Assembly (NCBI GenBank): GCA_944323625.1
Contig: CALUTD010000021.1
Span: forward strand, 1-34,974
DNA length: 34,974 nt
Origin: Candidatus Gastranaerophilales bacterium
GTDB lineage: Bacteria > Cyanobacteriota > Vampirovibrionia > Gastranaerophilales > Gastranaerophilaceae
Direction: 5' to 3'
Position numbers and translations under genes: made by a program. The notes below the pieces were generated by a model. That model saw only the letters and a list, made by a program, of their open reading frames with translations. It was not told the DNA's origin and searched no databases. Each line of letters begins with the position of its first letter. Position 1 is the first letter of the stretch. Below are positions 34,804 to 34,974 of the stretch, in pieces.

Positions 34804-34974
34804 AAATTTTTTTCGATGGTTTTTTTCTTAAATTTTGACCATCTTGAAGCATTTCCGCTTGTACTCTGATTACTGCATAGAAAAATTTTAATCATCAAAT
34901 TTCGCTTCTTAAAATTTTTGCACTAAACGGGTCTCCACGTGAAAACTCATCGTTTCCCCGTTTCGCCCTCTGCA
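34804..34974 (-). other. Probable 23S-5S spacer
   Basis: AT-rich on the 5S side, then GC-richer at the window edge (34925-34974). I do not recognise the 3' end of 23S rRNA or a tRNA here, so the 23S gene probably ends just outside the window. Confidence 0.4.

Overview
The window looks like chromosome of a low-GC, host-associated bacterium close to Candidatus Gastranaerophilales / Melainabacteria (non-photosynthetic relatives of Cyanobacteria). That is an inference from the AT-rich coding sequence, the family of prepilin-like proteins with an FTLAEVLITL-type N-terminus and a DxNGxKxPNxxGxD loop, the TPR-rich and EF-hand proteins, and ordinary Gram-negative-type housekeeping genes. No database was searched.

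Layout. 1-1016: repeats and an orphan DDE-transposase fragment. 1027-6159 (minus): a three-gene unit of a TPR protein, DNA polymerase I and a small exported protein. 6252-10722: ndk-tgt, purB and leuA. 10785-13612: a two-gene restriction-modification system of the BcgI (type IIB) kind, a nuclease-methylase fusion plus a two-domain specificity subunit. 13617-16477: a prepilin island with three prepilin-like genes and an XRE regulator. 16493-20602: ribosomal-protein and infC genes (rpmI-rplT, infC with a probable AUU start, rplJL behind an L10 leader and attenuator), an EF-hand protein, and two copies of a GC-rich structured repeat. 20680-23040: two tandem thymidylate kinase paralogues and tyrA. 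23375-24016: a REP-associated (Y1, HUH) transposase bracketed by inverted REP hairpins, beside a headless repeat-protein remnant. 24449-25603: a glycine-zipper protein. 25728-32693: a tightly overlapped purine operon purS-purQ-purL-purF-purM-purN/purD, with purN and purD fused. 32700-33425: a glycosyltransferase. 33562-34572: a second XRE regulator beside another broken prepilin gene. 34644-34803: rRNA operon terminator and 5S rRNA.

The most interesting structure is a scattered prepilin gene family. Three copies (starts at 14337, 16425 and 34520, all minus strand) share a leader of the form M-N/D-x(4)-N-C-H/Y-G-G-G whose glycines are written as an uninterrupted G tract of 9, 10 and 9 bases. 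In every copy only 8 (or 11) G would join the start codon to the conserved prepilin helix, so all three are out of frame as sequenced. The copy at 13617-14337 is otherwise intact and looks like a slipped-strand ON/OFF gene caught OFF. The other two carry further single-base lesions. A fourth prepilin gene (14700-15500) has a short ordinary leader and no tract. All four share a promoter with an 18-bp spacer and a TAYATGNTANTAT element at the -10, so they look co-regulated. An XRE regulator gene sits beside two of the loci.
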